Source: CADEDH01 sp965216205
GTDB lineage: Bacteria; Actinomycetota; Acidimicrobiia; Acidimicrobiales; SZUA-35
Direction of reading: 5' to 3'
Length of the DNA: 64,000 bases
Assembly (NCBI GenBank): GCA_965216205.1
Contig: OZ244139.1
Location: forward strand, 3,596,001 to 3,660,000
The position numbers were made by a program, and so were the translations under genes. Positions 24,988 to 33,142 of the stretch are shown here, in pieces (position 1 is the stretch's first letter; every line of letters starts with the position of its first letter). A model generated the notes under the pieces. That model searched no databases. It had not been told where the DNA came from and saw only the letters and a program-made list of their open reading frames with translations.

Positions 24988-26418
24988 CGATGCCGCCACC
25001 GGTGGGACTTCGAGGTGCCAGTCGGTGTGTTGCTGGTAGCCGTGACCGGCGGCGAGCACGACGTCGTCGGCGAAGGGGCGACCGATGATCTGGAGGCTGA
25101 GCGGCATGCGATCGCGGTCGAATCCCATCGGGACCGACAGCGCCGGGAACCCGGTGGTGTTCCACGCGGGGGTGTGGAGCGCCCGGGTGGAGATCGCCTC
25201 CGGCGGCGCACCGCTGAACGGGGCTGCCGGGTAGCCGGTCGTCGGCGAGACGAGCACGTCGATGCCTCGCTCGTCGAGCATCGCGAGCACCGCGGTGCGA
25301 GCGATCTCGCGGACCCGTTCGATCTGGACGAGATCGCCAGCCGAGATGAGGGCGCCCTGGGCGATGGTCAACCTGGTCGGACGGCCGTAGTCGGCCCATC
25401 GGCTCTGGAGGGTCGACCGGTGCCAGGCGAACGCCTCCGCCTGGAGGGCGAGGAAGGCGGCGTTCGACAGTTGCTCGTAGTACGGCACCTCGACCGGCTC
25501 GATGCTGGCACCGGCCGACGCCAGGGTGTCGAGCGCGTCGTTGTGCGCCGCCATCGTGTCTTCGGAGCTGGCCTCGACGAGACGCTCGTTGGTGATGGTC
25601 CCCACCACCAGGCCGTCGAGGCCCCGTTCCAGCCCGGCGACGAAATCGACCGCCGGCCGCTCGACCGTGGTCCGATCCGACGGGTCGGCGCCGGCCATGA
25701 CCGTGAGCATGGCCGCACAGTCCCACGCCGACCGGGCCATCGGCCCGATGTGGTCGTAGCTCAGGCCGAGCGGTACGCAGCCCGACTTCGGCACGAGGCC
25801 GAACGTGGGCTTGTGGCCGCTGATGCCGTTGTACGCGGCGGGCAGGCGGACGCTGCCCCCGGTGTCGGTGCCGAGCCCGCCGAGGATCTGGCCGGACGCG
25901 ACCCCGTTGCCGGTACCCGAGCTCGACCCGCCAGCCCACCGCTCCGTGTCCCACGGGCAGCGCGGGATCGGGAACGGCTTGGAGAAGTCGGGGCGACCGA
26001 CGGCGAACTCCATCGTCGTGGTCTTGCCCATGATGACGGCGCCAGCCTGGCGCAGCCGACCCATGACCGGGCCGTCGCCGGCGTCACCCCATGCCGGGTC
26101 GAGCACGAGGCTCTGCGCGGTCGTCGGACCCTCGTCGGTGGCGATGATGTCCTTGATCCCGAGCGGGATGCCATGGAGCGGCCCCCGGTCGTCGCCGGCG
26201 GCGAGCTCGGCGTCCGCTTCGGCCGCCCGCGCCAGTGCCGACTCGCCGTAGCGGTCGAGCCAGGTACCGAGGGTCTCGTCGAGCTCGTCGGCCGCGGCCT
26301 GGGCGGCGCGTACGAGGTCCACCGAGGTGACCGAGCCCGACCGGAGGGCGGCGCCTGCCGACTCGATCGTCCACGGCCGGGACGCCCCGCCGGGTGTGGG
26401 CTGTGCTGGGTCGGTCAT
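24985..26418 (-). CDS. amidase signature family hydrolase
   Basis: 477 residues with a complete amidase signature: Lys in PLGIKDIIATDE (about 88), cis-Ser in GTDTGGSVRLPAA and nucleophile Ser in RWAGGSSSGTGNGVASG (about 160-190). It differs from the amidase at 4.3 kb in sequence and in having Thr and Gly around the cis-Ser. The start overlaps the stop of a 63-residue gene as ATGA, resembling the pairing of AtzE-like amidases with a small AtzG-like partner, which suggests a two-subunit enzyme. The substrate is not deducible. Confidence 0.88.
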   Translation of the reverse strand: MTDPAQPTPGGASRPWTIESAGAALRSGSVTSVDLVRAAQAAADELDETLGTWLDRYGESALARAAEADAELAAGDDRGPLHGIPLGIKDIIATDEGPTTAQSLVLDPAWGDAGDGPVMGRLRQAGAVIMGKTTTMEFAVGRPDFSKPFPIPRCPWDTERWAGGSSSGTGNGVASGQILGGLGTDTGGSVRLPAAYNGISGHKPTFGLVPKSGCVPLGLSYDHIGPMARSAWDCAAMLTVMAGADPSDRTTVERPAVDFVAGLERGLDGLVVGTITNERLVEASSEDTMAAHNDALDTLASAGASIEPVEVPYYEQLSNAAFLALQAEAFAWHRSTLQSRWADYGRPTRLTIAQGALISAGDLVQIERVREIARTAVLAMLDERGIDVLVSPTTGYPAAPFSGAPPEAISTRALHTPAWNTTGFPALSVPMGFDRDRMPLSLQIIGRPFADDVVLAAGHGYQQHTDWHLEVPPVAAS

Positions 26419-26606
26419 CGTCCCCCCTCAGCTCGAAACACGGCGGCGGTCACCTCGTCGCCGGTCTCGATCTCGTAGAACTTGTCAGCGGTCCTGCGGA
26501 GGCCCGGGTAGAGCTGGGCCAATCGCTGGATCTCTTCGGCGGGAACCTGGTCGAGCCCAGCCTCGGCCAGCAGCACCTCGACCGTGCGGACGGCATCGTC
26601 GGTCAT
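26415..26606 (-). CDS. small helical protein coupled to amidase (AtzG/GatC-like)
   Basis: 63 residues: MTDDAVRTVEVLLAEAGLDQ, then VPAEEIQRLAQLYPGLRRTADKFYEIE. The pattern, a short helix, a Pro-Glu turn, then a second helix ending in aromatic residues, is similar to the small subunits of amidase pairs (GatC, AtzG). The four-base ATGA overlap with the amidase gene means they are almost certainly translated together. The family call is from size, pattern and context, not a strong motif match. Confidence 0.6.
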   Translation of the reverse strand: MTDDAVRTVEVLLAEAGLDQVPAEEIQRLAQLYPGLRRTADKFYEIETGDEVTAAVFRAEGGR

Positions 26607-26679
26607 GCAGATTTCCTACCCGCTCCGACCGGCCGGACACAAGCGAGCCGAGCCTGCTCGACCGCTCCCCGGCCCGCCG

Positions 26680-29382
26680 TCAACCCACGCCGACCGGTTC
26701 CGGGTCGACCGGGTCGACGGGATCGGCGGAGTCGTCCACGGTCTCCGGTTCCGACCTGCTGCCACCGCGGCGCCACGGCGTGCGGACCCGATCGCGCAGC
26801 GCCTCGACAGCCAGGTAATAGTACGGGAACGAGAGGAGCACGAGGAACGTGCTCGACAGGAGGCCGAAGATGATCGTGAACGCCAGGCCCTCCCAGAACG
26901 GGTCCGAGAGTGCCAGCGGCAGCAGACCGCCGACCGTGGTGAGCGTGGTGGCCACCAACGGCCGGAACCGCTGCTGCACCGCCCGCTCGATGGCCTGCTT
27001 GCGGTCATGGCCGGCGTCGCGCTCCTGGTTGGCGAAGTCGACCAGGAGGATCGTGTTGTTGACAGCGATGCCGATCAGGCCGATGAGGCCCAACATCACG
27101 AAGAAGCTGATCGGGTTGTCCGTGAGCAGCAGACCGCCGAACACGCCGAAGAAGCTGAACGGGATGGCGAGGAACACGAGGAGCCATTGCACGGTGCTCC
27201 GGAACTGCACCACGAGCAGCACGAGCATGAGCCCCAGCGCCACCAGGAATGCGATCGGCAGCGAGCTGAACGACTCCTGGTTGTCGGTCTCGAGCCCGAA
27301 GTCGAACCCGAGGGCGTCACCGCCAAGTCCGAGGGCGGCGAGCTCGTCGGGGCCGTAGGTCGACTCCATGTAGTCCTGGGCGGCAGCCGTGGTGCTGCTC
27401 ACCGAGTCGTCGTCGAACCGCGCCCGCACCTCGATCAGGCGCCGGCCGTCGTTGCGGGCCACGATCTCGGTGTGGGCGATCTCGGTCTCGACGACCCGGA
27501 ACGTCTCGCCGGTCCCCAGTTCCAGCTCGCGCCCGTCGAGGTCGGCGCGCATGGCCTGGCCGGCGGCGGTGAGCGTGTCGATGTCGTCGCCGTAGACCTG
27601 CATCGTGAAGGGGAACAGCGCCTCGGGGGGACCGCCGGAGATCACGGTGAACCGCACCCGGGCCTCGGGGTGGGAGTCGGCGATCGGGTCGAGATCGTCG
27701 ACCAGTTGGTGCACGGTCGGACGGCCCCCGATAGGGGTGAGGGTGTACTGGGCGATCGCCGAGTTGGCATCGCCCAGGTACAGGTAGCCGGTCTCCAGCT
27801 CGTCGCCGAGCACGTCGGCCGCGTCCTGGTTGACCGACAGGGCCAGCGCCTTGGCCTCGTCGATCGTGGTCCCGGGCGGGTAGGTGACCTCCAGACCGAT
27901 GTTGATCGAGTCCTTCCCGGGCGGGAAGATGTTGAACCCGACCCGAGGGGCGAACACGCCCACCCCCACCGCGAAGAACACCACGCTCAGGGCGAACCCG
28001 GCGACCGCAGCGACGATCCCCTTGCGACCGGTCAGCGCCGGCAGCGAGCTGACCTTTCGGCCCAGCCACGCCTCGGCCCGGTTGAGCGGGCCGTTCGCCC
28101 GTGGTGCACGGAGCAGCACGAACCGCGACAGCACGGGAATGAAGATCAACGACAACAGCAGCGACGTGCCGAGGGCGATGATCACGGTGATCGGCAGGAT
28201 GCGGATGAAGCCCCCGAGGATGCCGCCGATGAGGAGCATGGGGGCGAAGACGAGAATGGTGGTGAGCGTGCCCGAGATGCTGGCGGTGCCGACGCGGGAG
28301 ATCGCCCGATCCACCACCGTCAGGTCGTCGTCGCCCTCACTTCGGAACGCGTCGACGGCCTCGGTGATCACGATCGCGTCGTCGACGAACAAGCCGAGCG
28401 CCAGGATCAGCGCGAACAGCGAGATCGTGTTGATCGAGATCCCCACCAGGAACAGGGCACCGACCGAGGCGGCGAGGACGGTCACGATGAACAGCGAGGT
28501 GATGACCGACGCCCGCCACGAGATCAGCGCCAGCGCGATGGCGGCAACGACGGCCAAGCCGGTCAGCACGTTCCGCTGGAGCGACGAGATCTGCTGGCCG
28601 ACGATCGTTGCGAAGTCGATGGCGACCACGGCGTCGAACCCGTCCGGCAGATCGGCGCTAGCGCCGGCCAACGCCTCGTCGGTCGCTTCGCGGATGCCGA
28701 AGGCGTCGACCCCATCGTTCGCCTTGACCCCGATGGCGATCGATGGTCGGAACACGTTGTCGGGCCCGGTGAGCTGGTTGAAGTCGGTCTCGACCGTGAC
28801 CTCCTCACCGGTCTCGGGATTCACACCCGAGTCGAAGAGGTCCTCGACCTGAGCCGACTCGATGTCGGGGTGGGCGATGCCGCCGACGATCGCGTTGGCC
28901 GCCGCCTCGAGCTCCTCGGCGGTGGTGTCCGGGGAGCCGTAGACCCCGATCAGCAGGTCGTAGCCGTCGTCGAGGAACTTCGCGGCGTCGATCGACTGGG
29001 TGAACACCTGGGCCTCGGGTGGCAAGTCGAGGTCGGCGACCACCTCGTCGAGCACCGCCGCTCCGTCCACGCTCGTGACACCGCTCTCCAGGTTGGCGAT
29101 CACCGAGAACGACGAGGCCCTGGCGAAGCTCTGCACGCTCGCCACCTCGGGCCTCGCCAAGGCAGCGTCGGCCACCGGGCCGGCCACGTCGGCGTCGACC
29201 TGGTCGGCGTCATCGACGAAGTAGCCGCCAGCGGCGACCGCGATCGGCACGTCGACCGACGGAAAGCCCTCCCGGGGGAGCAGGTAGGCGAAGGCGCTGA
29301 TGCCGAAGGCGACGATCACCAACAGGAGCGCCAGCGACTGGCGGGGGCGGGAGGCGAAGGCCTTGACGAACTTGACGAGCAT
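26680..29382 (-). CDS. RND-family efflux transporter (AcrB/HAE type)
   Basis: 900 residues, shorter than AcrB (about 1050) but with the same plan: one N-terminal helix (residues 14-36), a large extracytoplasmic porter domain, helices 2-6, a second porter domain and helices 8-12. The proton-relay helix reads LGLFVDDAIVITEAVDAF at about residue 345, keeping both Asp. A helix in the second half carries GIAVNNTILLVDFANQERDAG, with Asn and Asp near the relay. The Pro/Asp-rich C-tail is unusual. AcrB-type pumps normally need a periplasmic adaptor and outer-membrane channel; neither gene is adjacent. The substrate is unknown. The ATG has only a weak ribosome site. Confidence 0.88.
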   Translation of the reverse strand: MLVKFVKAFASRPRQSLALLLVIVAFGISAFAYLLPREGFPSVDVPIAVAAGGYFVDDADQVDADVAGPVADAALARPEVASVQSFARASSFSVIANLESGVTSVDGAAVLDEVVADLDLPPEAQVFTQSIDAAKFLDDGYDLLIGVYGSPDTTAEELEAAANAIVGGIAHPDIESAQVEDLFDSGVNPETGEEVTVETDFNQLTGPDNVFRPSIAIGVKANDGVDAFGIREATDEALAGASADLPDGFDAVVAIDFATIVGQQISSLQRNVLTGLAVVAAIALALISWRASVITSLFIVTVLAASVGALFLVGISINTISLFALILALGLFVDDAIVITEAVDAFRSEGDDDLTVVDRAISRVGTASISGTLTTILVFAPMLLIGGILGGFIRILPITVIIALGTSLLLSLIFIPVLSRFVLLRAPRANGPLNRAEAWLGRKVSSLPALTGRKGIVAAVAGFALSVVFFAVGVGVFAPRVGFNIFPPGKDSINIGLEVTYPPGTTIDEAKALALSVNQDAADVLGDELETGYLYLGDANSAIAQYTLTPIGGRPTVHQLVDDLDPIADSHPEARVRFTVISGGPPEALFPFTMQVYGDDIDTLTAAGQAMRADLDGRELELGTGETFRVVETEIAHTEIVARNDGRRLIEVRARFDDDSVSSTTAAAQDYMESTYGPDELAALGLGGDALGFDFGLETDNQESFSSLPIAFLVALGLMLVLLVVQFRSTVQWLLVFLAIPFSFFGVFGGLLLTDNPISFFVMLGLIGLIGIAVNNTILLVDFANQERDAGHDRKQAIERAVQQRFRPLVATTLTTVGGLLPLALSDPFWEGLAFTIIFGLLSSTFLVLLSFPYYYLAVEALRDRVRTPWRRGGSRSEPETVDDSADPVDPVDPEPVGVG

Positions 29383-29505
29383 CGTTGCTGGTTCCGTTCT
29401 CGAGTCGGACGTCGTCGTGCGACGGGATCACGGTAGTGACGATCGGTCACCCCGGGGTGCATCGAGTGACGACTGCCACGGAGCGACGCGCCCCCCGGTG
29501 ACGGG

Positions 29506-30426
29506 TCAGTAGTACCAGGGGAAGCGGGACCAGTCCGGGGTGCGCTTCTCGAGGAACGCGTCCCGTCCCTCGACCGCCTCGTCGGTCATGTAGGCGAGCC
29601 GGGTCGCCTCCCCGGCGAACACCTGCTGGCCCACGAGACCGTCGTCGATCAGGTTGAACGCGTACTTGCTCATCCGCTGCCCCATCGGGCTCTTCGCGCA
29701 CACCTCCGTCGCCCACTGCAGCGCCTGCGCCTCCAGATCGGCGTGGGGGTAGACCGCGTTCACCACCCCCTGGGCCTCGGCTTCGGCTGCCGTGTAGGTC
29801 CGGCCGAGGAAGAAGATCTCCCGCGCCTTCTTCTGTCCCACCTGGCGGGCGAGATAGGCCGAGCCGAAACCGCCGTCGAAGCTGGCGACGTCGGTGTCGG
29901 TCTGCTTGAAGCGGGCGTGCTCCCCGCTGGCGAGGGTGAGGTCGGACACGACGTGGAGGCTGTGCCCGCCGCCCGCCGCCCAGCCGTTGACCACCGCGAT
30001 CACCACCTTGGGCATGAACCGGATCAGCCGCTGGACCTCGAGGATGTGGAGTCGACCGCTGCGGGCCGGGTCGATCGACGCGGCGTCCTCGCCGGTGGCA
30101 CCGGCGGCGTCGACGGTGGTGTACCGATACCCGTCCCGGCCCCGGATCCGCTGGTCACCGCCGGAGCAGAACGCCCAACCGCCATCCTTGGGGCTCGGGC
30201 CGTTGCCGGTCAGGAGCACACAGCCCACATCGGAGGTCTGCCGTGCGTGATCGAGCGCCCGGTACAGCTCGTCGACCGTGTGGGGCCGGAACGCGTTCCG
30301 CACCTCGGGGCGGTCGAACGCCACCCGGACCGCCCCGGTACTGCGGGCGCGGTGGTAGGTGATGTCGGTGAAGTCGAAGCCCTCGACCTCGTCCCACAGG
30401 TTTGGATCAAACGTCTCGGATACCAC
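29506..30426 (-). CDS. menB: 1,4-dihydroxy-2-naphthoyl-CoA synthase
   Basis: 306 residues. MenB closes the second ring in menaquinone synthesis from o-succinylbenzoyl-CoA. Diagnostic segments are present: CSGGDQRIRGRDGY near residue 110, AAGGGHSLHVVSDLTLA at about 165, FKQTDTDVASFDGGFGSAYL with the catalytic Asp, and a C-terminus ending in FPWYY. The GTG at 30426 follows GGGAGG by about six bases and begins VVSETFDPNLW; a longer frame adds a low-complexity extension and is rejected. It is unlinked here to other men genes and is divergent from the amidohydrolase gene, with which it shares a 125-base spacer. Confidence 0.9.
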   Translation of the reverse strand: MVSETFDPNLWDEVEGFDFTDITYHRARSTGAVRVAFDRPEVRNAFRPHTVDELYRALDHARQTSDVGCVLLTGNGPSPKDGGWAFCSGGDQRIRGRDGYRYTTVDAAGATGEDAASIDPARSGRLHILEVQRLIRFMPKVVIAVVNGWAAGGGHSLHVVSDLTLASGEHARFKQTDTDVASFDGGFGSAYLARQVGQKKAREIFFLGRTYTAAEAEAQGVVNAVYPHADLEAQALQWATEVCAKSPMGQRMSKYAFNLIDDGLVGQQVFAGEATRLAYMTDEAVEGRDAFLEKRTPDWSRFPWYY

Positions 30427-30540
30427 GGGTGCCCTCCCGGCTCGGCGATCTGGTTCGCCGTGCAAGGTAGTCGGCGGGGTCCGATGACCGTCAGGCGGGC
30501 GTGACGGCACCAGTGTTGGACCCGATTCCCGGGTCGGGCG

Positions 30541-30546
30541 TAGCGT
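30541..30546 (+). promoter_or_regulatory. -10 hexamer TAGCGT, leaderless-type
   Basis: TAGCGT, five bases, then the ATG at 30552 of the amidohydrolase gene. No ribosome-binding site fits in the gap. Confidence 0.4.
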
Positions 30547-30551
30547 TGGCC

Positions 30552-32258
30552 ATGGCCTACGACATCGTGATCAAGGACGGTCTGATCTTCGACGGGACAG
30601 GGGCGCCGCGCGTCCGCGGCGACATCGGGATCGCCGGCGGCGTCGTCACCGCCATGGGCCGGGTCGATGCTGCCGACGCCACCCAGGTGATCGACGCCAC
30701 CGGAATGCACGTCGCGCCGGGCTTCGTCGATCTGCACACCCACTACGACGCCCAGATTTTCTGGGATCCGTACTGCACCCTGTCCGGCTGGCACGGGATC
30801 ACGTCCGTGGCGATCGGCAACTGCGGGTTCGGCTTCGCCCCGGTGGAGCCCGACCAGCGGGAGTACGCGATGAAGTCGATGACGCGGGTCGAGGCGATCC
30901 CGTACGACTCGATGCGGCTCGGCATGCCGTGGGACTGGGTGACGTTCCCCGAGTATCTCGACAGCCTCGATCGCACCCCCAAGGCGATCAACATCCTCCC
31001 GTACGTGCCGGCCGGGCCGATGCTCGTGGCGGTCCTGGGGCTCGACGACGCCAAGGCCGGCCGCATGCCGACCGACGACGAGCACGCGCTGCTGGCCAAG
31101 ATGCTGCACGAGTCGATGGACGCCGGCGGTTGCGGTTGGTCGGCCCAGCGTCTCCCGCCGACCGGGCCCGCTGCGGTGCAGCGCGACTGGGACGGCACCC
31201 CGATGCCGACCGACATGATGAACGACGAGACCTGCCTCGTGTTCGCCAGGGTGCTGGCCGAGCGGAACCAGGGAGTGCAGCAGGTCACCCTGACCACCGA
31301 CGACATCCGACACGACCTCGCCCACCTCGAGGACGTCGCGGCGACGTCGGGTCGGCCGTTGCTCCACAACGTGGTGCAGGCGTTCGAGGACCGGCCACAC
31401 GTGCACCGCCGGGCGATCGAGTGGCTGGAGCGTTGCCGGGAGCGTGGCATCCCCGTGTACGGGCAGGGCGTCACGTCGGATGCCGGTTTCACGTTCACGT
31501 TCGAGGACTGGAACCTCTACGACGACTCGGAGGCGTGGATGGAGGCGACCACCGGGTCGATCGACGAGCGGCTCCACAAGCTCGGCGATCCGGACCGCCG
31601 GCAGGGACTCAAGGACAACCTGCCGTCGGTGGCCACCGCCCCGCTGGAGACGGTGACGGTGCTCTCGCCCCGCACGCCCGAGACCGAGCAGTACCGGGAG
31701 ATGTCGGTGCAGCAGGTGGCCCAGGCCACCGGCAAGCACCCGGTCGACGCCATGCTCGACATCGCCGTGGCCGACCGGCTCGAGACGCTGTTCTTCGTGG
31801 CCCCACCCCAGGGCGACTCCGGCCTGCTGAAGGAGATCGTGCAGTACCCCCACATGCTGTTCGGTGTGTCCGACGGTGGTGCCCACACGAAGTTCCTCAC
31901 GGCCGGCCGGTACCCCACCGAGACGCTCACCGAGCAGGTGCGGGACAACCAGTGGATCACCTACGAGGAGGCCCATCGTCGCCTGTCGGCACTGCCGGCC
32001 CAGCTCGCCGGGTTCCAGGATCGCGGTCTGCTCCGCACCGGTGGGCCGGCCGACGTGGTGGTGTACGACCCGGAGAACCTGGCCGTCGGCCCCAACGAGG
32101 TCGTCGAGGATCTACCCGGCGGCGAGTGGCGCCGGATCCAGCGGGCCAGCGGCTACAAGGCGGTCGTGGTCAACGGCACCCAGACGATCGCCGACGACGT
32201 CGAGACCCACGACCACGCCGGCCGCCTCCTCCGCCACGGCCGAGGCTCGCAGCCCTAA
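30552..32258 (+). CDS. D-aminoacylase / N-acyl-D-amino-acid deacylase-like amidohydrolase
   Basis: 568 residues of the amidohydrolase superfamily. The N-terminal beta domain ends in MHVAPGFVDLHTHYDAQIFW, the metal-binding H-x-H motif typical of the D-aminoacylase branch. NCGFGFAPV supplies the Cys of that branch, and GVSDGGAHTKFL near residue 442 has the catalytic Asp. It ends in the composite beta domain (GGPADVVVYDPENL, VVVNGTQ). Such enzymes remove acyl groups from D-amino acids or open related amide rings, but the subgroup is broad. The ATG follows a TAGCGT hexamer. Downstream is an inverted repeat that also recurs at 35.9 kb. Confidence 0.85.
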   Translation: MAYDIVIKDGLIFDGTGAPRVRGDIGIAGGVVTAMGRVDAADATQVIDATGMHVAPGFVDLHTHYDAQIFWDPYCTLSGWHGITSVAIGNCGFGFAPVEPDQREYAMKSMTRVEAIPYDSMRLGMPWDWVTFPEYLDSLDRTPKAINILPYVPAGPMLVAVLGLDDAKAGRMPTDDEHALLAKMLHESMDAGGCGWSAQRLPPTGPAAVQRDWDGTPMPTDMMNDETCLVFARVLAERNQGVQQVTLTTDDIRHDLAHLEDVAATSGRPLLHNVVQAFEDRPHVHRRAIEWLERCRERGIPVYGQGVTSDAGFTFTFEDWNLYDDSEAWMEATTGSIDERLHKLGDPDRRQGLKDNLPSVATAPLETVTVLSPRTPETEQYREMSVQQVAQATGKHPVDAMLDIAVADRLETLFFVAPPQGDSGLLKEIVQYPHMLFGVSDGGAHTKFLTAGRYPTETLTEQVRDNQWITYEEAHRRLSALPAQLAGFQDRGLLRTGGPADVVVYDPENLAVGPNEVVEDLPGGEWRRIQRASGYKAVVVNGTQTIADDVETHDHAGRLLRHGRGSQP

Positions 32259-32278
32259 CCACGAGCACGCCGGGAGCA

Positions 32279-32357
32279 CGCCGGTGCCAGACACATCGTG
32301 CGGTGGTCGGCCGGCGCCCGCCCACCTCCGCACGGCGGTGTCTGGCACCGGCGTGCG
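32279..32357. repeat. inverted pair of a ~26-bp repeat between convergent genes
   Basis: The left arm (32279-32303) contains GGTGCCAGACAC and GTGCGG; the right arm (32328-32353) is its near-perfect reverse complement, with a 24-base loop. The right arm continues to 32357 and is almost the same as the single copy at 35918-35946. Both places lie between the ends of convergent genes, so a bidirectional terminator or REP-like element is plausible. Confidence 0.75.
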
Positions 32358-32361
32358 CAGG

Positions 32362-33090
32362 TCAGTGGGCGTGGGTGGTGAGCCAGCTGTCGATCGGGCG
32401 CCAGGCGGGGTGGGCAGGGTCGATGATGTGGAAGTGGTCGACGTGAGCTGGGGCGTGGAGCTCGACGGCGTCTCCGGCCGCCCGGGCCGCCTTCACGTAG
32501 CTCGTCGCGAAGTCTGGTGGGACGGCGTCGTCGGCGAGACCGTGCACGAGCAGCTGAGGCACGCCGAGTGGGAGACGTCGGATCGGAGATGCCTCGGCGT
32601 AGCGCTCGGGCACCGCGATCCGATCACCGCCCAGCAGATCCCGCACCGCGCCGTCGCTCAGGCCCCGCCGGTCCGCCTCGTCCAGGTCGGCCACCGGGGC
32701 GAGGGCCACGACCGCGTCGGGGACGGACGACGCAGCGGCCGCCCACAGGGCCAGGTGCCCGCCGGCGGAGTGGCCGATGACCACCACACGCCCCGACCCC
32801 GGCGCCTCCTCGACGAGCGTCAGCGAGGCGAGCACGTCGGCCGCCATCGCCGTCCACGGCGGCGACCCGACGCCCGGGCCGCCGACCCGCCGGTACTCCA
32901 CGTTCCATGCCCGCCAACCGGCGCCGGCGAGGTGCTCGGCCATCGGCTCCATCAGATCCAGGGCGTAGCGATCGCGCCAGTAGCCGCCGTGCAGCAGGAC
33001 CGCCGACCCGACGGGGGTCGTCGAGGGGTCCCAGCGCTGCACCCACTGGTCGCGGTGGTCGCCGTAGCGGACGGTGATCGGTTCGGACAC
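32362..33090 (-). CDS. alpha/beta hydrolase, kynurenine-formamidase-like
   Basis: 242 residues. The oxyanion-hole segment LLHGGYWRDRYALDLMEPMA near residue 32 and the nucleophile elbow VIGHSAGGHLALWA near residue 100 are typical of the small esterase/formamidase branch (HGGYW, GHSAGG). The Asp lies in LLVHGLADDAVPP and the His in HAPAHVDHFHIID. Formamidases hydrolyse N-formylkynurenine; here this is only a family-level guess, and no tryptophan-catabolism genes are near. The GTG at 33090 follows CAGACT by six bases. Divergent from fumarase. Confidence 0.8.
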   Translation of the reverse strand: MSEPITVRYGDHRDQWVQRWDPSTTPVGSAVLLHGGYWRDRYALDLMEPMAEHLAGAGWRAWNVEYRRVGGPGVGSPPWTAMAADVLASLTLVEEAPGSGRVVVIGHSAGGHLALWAAAASSVPDAVVALAPVADLDEADRRGLSDGAVRDLLGGDRIAVPERYAEASPIRRLPLGVPQLLVHGLADDAVPPDFATSYVKAARAAGDAVELHAPAHVDHFHIIDPAHPAWRPIDSWLTTHAH

Positions 33091-33129
33091 GCCACGAGTC
33101 TGCCCGACGAGGGGCCGCCTGCAGGCCGC

Positions 33130-33135
33130 TAGCTT
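33130..33135 (+). promoter_or_regulatory. -10 hexamer TAGCTT, leaderless-type
   Basis: TAGCTT, seven bases, then the ATG of the fumarase gene at 33143; no Shine-Dalgarno sequence lies in the gap. Confidence 0.45.
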
Positions 33136-33142
33136 GGACGCC

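Noticed and set aside
24178..26478. 766-codon plus-strand open frame
   Set aside because: Opposite the enoyl-CoA hydratase and amidase genes; antisense shadow.
26584..29436. 950-codon plus-strand open frame
   Set aside because: It lies wholly opposite the RND transporter gene, has no ribosome site, and its Arg/Asp/Gly/His-rich composition is that of an antisense frame in GC-rich DNA.
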